This document shows, piece after piece, positions 4,988 through 5,074 of a stretch of 5,074 nt of DNA (the first letter of the stretch is position 1; each line of letters begins with the position of its first letter). This DNA is from an uncultured Clostridia bacterium (lineage in GTDB: Bacteria > Bacillota > Clostridia > Oscillospirales > CAG-272), in the NCBI GenBank assembly GCA_937894775.1, contig CALAXC010000386.1, forward strand, positions 1-5,074, given 5' to 3'. The position numbers and the translations under genes are program-made. The notes below the pieces were generated by a model. The model was not told the origin of the DNA. It searched no databases and worked only from the letters and a program-made list of their open reading frames with translations.

Positions 4988-5074
4988 GGTTCAGCGCACA
5001 ATGTTCGCACTAACCCAGTTGAAAAGTTTTTGGTTTCGCTTTTTTCAAAAAGCGAACGGGGTCAAGAGGGGCAG
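4988..5074. repeat. Probable dispersed intergenic repeat with perfect hairpin (continues past the window)
   Basis: A perfect 10-bp inverted repeat (5035-5044 with 5047-5056, TTCGCTTTTT and its complement, 2-nt loop) is flanked by AAAAGTTTTTGG on the left and GGGGTCAAGAGGGGC on the right, which runs off the window. I recall similar elements, with AGTTTTTGGTTTCGC, a hairpin and a G-rich tail, scattered between genes in Ruminococcus-like genomes; that is memory, not a search. To the left, GGTT (4988-4991) and AACC (5012-5015) with an inner GCG/CGC pairing could form a weaker second hairpin. The element sits immediately upstream of the DUF6472 gene, so the operon promoter must lie in or beyond it. 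No T-run follows the stem on either strand. Confidence 0.5.

Noticed and set aside
5035..5056. Rho-independent terminator
   Set aside because: The stem is T/A-rich and no T-run follows it on either strand; it fits a repeat-element hairpin better.

Overview
The window looks like DNA from a Gram-positive gut clostridium, probably Oscillospiraceae/Ruminococcus-like. This rests on family content: a DUF6472-type small Cys protein, an Mbeg1-like (DUF2974) alpha/beta hydrolase, a DUF368 membrane protein, and a GH25 lysozyme with a Cys-containing C-terminal membrane tail. Ribosome binding sites are of the AGGAG type, and a hairpin element of a kind I associate with dispersed repeats in such genomes sits at the right edge. 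The assignment is an inference, not a database result.

Positions 727-4952 (minus strand, read right to left) are a tight, co-directional five-gene run: DUF6472 protein (4952-4764), alpha/beta hydrolase (4740-3607), DUF368/PopT-type transporter (3590-2574), secreted GH25 muramidase (2581-1139), and the first 134 codons of murQ (1128 to about 727). Gaps are 23, 16 and 10 nt, with one 8-nt overlap, so it is very probably one operon. The last three members form a cell-wall theme: undecaprenyl-phosphate recycling, cleavage of the glycan backbone, and cytoplasmic breakdown of MurNAc-6-phosphate. The roles of the hydrolase and the small Cys protein in that theme are unknown.

Positions 1 to about 730 are very different. 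They form a mosaic of gene pieces, each recognisable, each broken, and none normally neighbours of the others. On the plus strand there is the 5' end of a GT4 glycosyltransferase (from 106), joined in frame to what looks like the last ~30 codons of an RsmB/Sun-type rRNA methyltransferase (to 366). Directly after it, on the minus strand, is the 5' part of a signal peptidase I (S26) gene (569 to about 351) with its own upstream region. That region holds an exact-consensus sigma-A promoter (TTGACA, 17 bp, TATAAT) and a TGTGA-N6-TCACA palindrome. It then abuts the broken murQ near 727. At least three junctions fall within about 470 bp (near 256-290, 345-372 and 724-730), with a possible fourth near 32. 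The simplest explanation is a chimeric contig end or amplification/assembly artefact; a real multi-fragment rearrangement is the interesting alternative and needs read-level evidence. The 1-240 stretch is about 31% GC by hand count, against roughly 45-55% in sampled lines of the operon, consistent with a different source locus such as a polysaccharide cluster.

The right edge (4953-5074) has no gene. It holds the ribosome binding site of the DUF6472 gene and a perfect 10-bp-stem hairpin inside a probable dispersed repeat. I found no tRNA, rRNA, CRISPR array, transposase or recombinase in the window.
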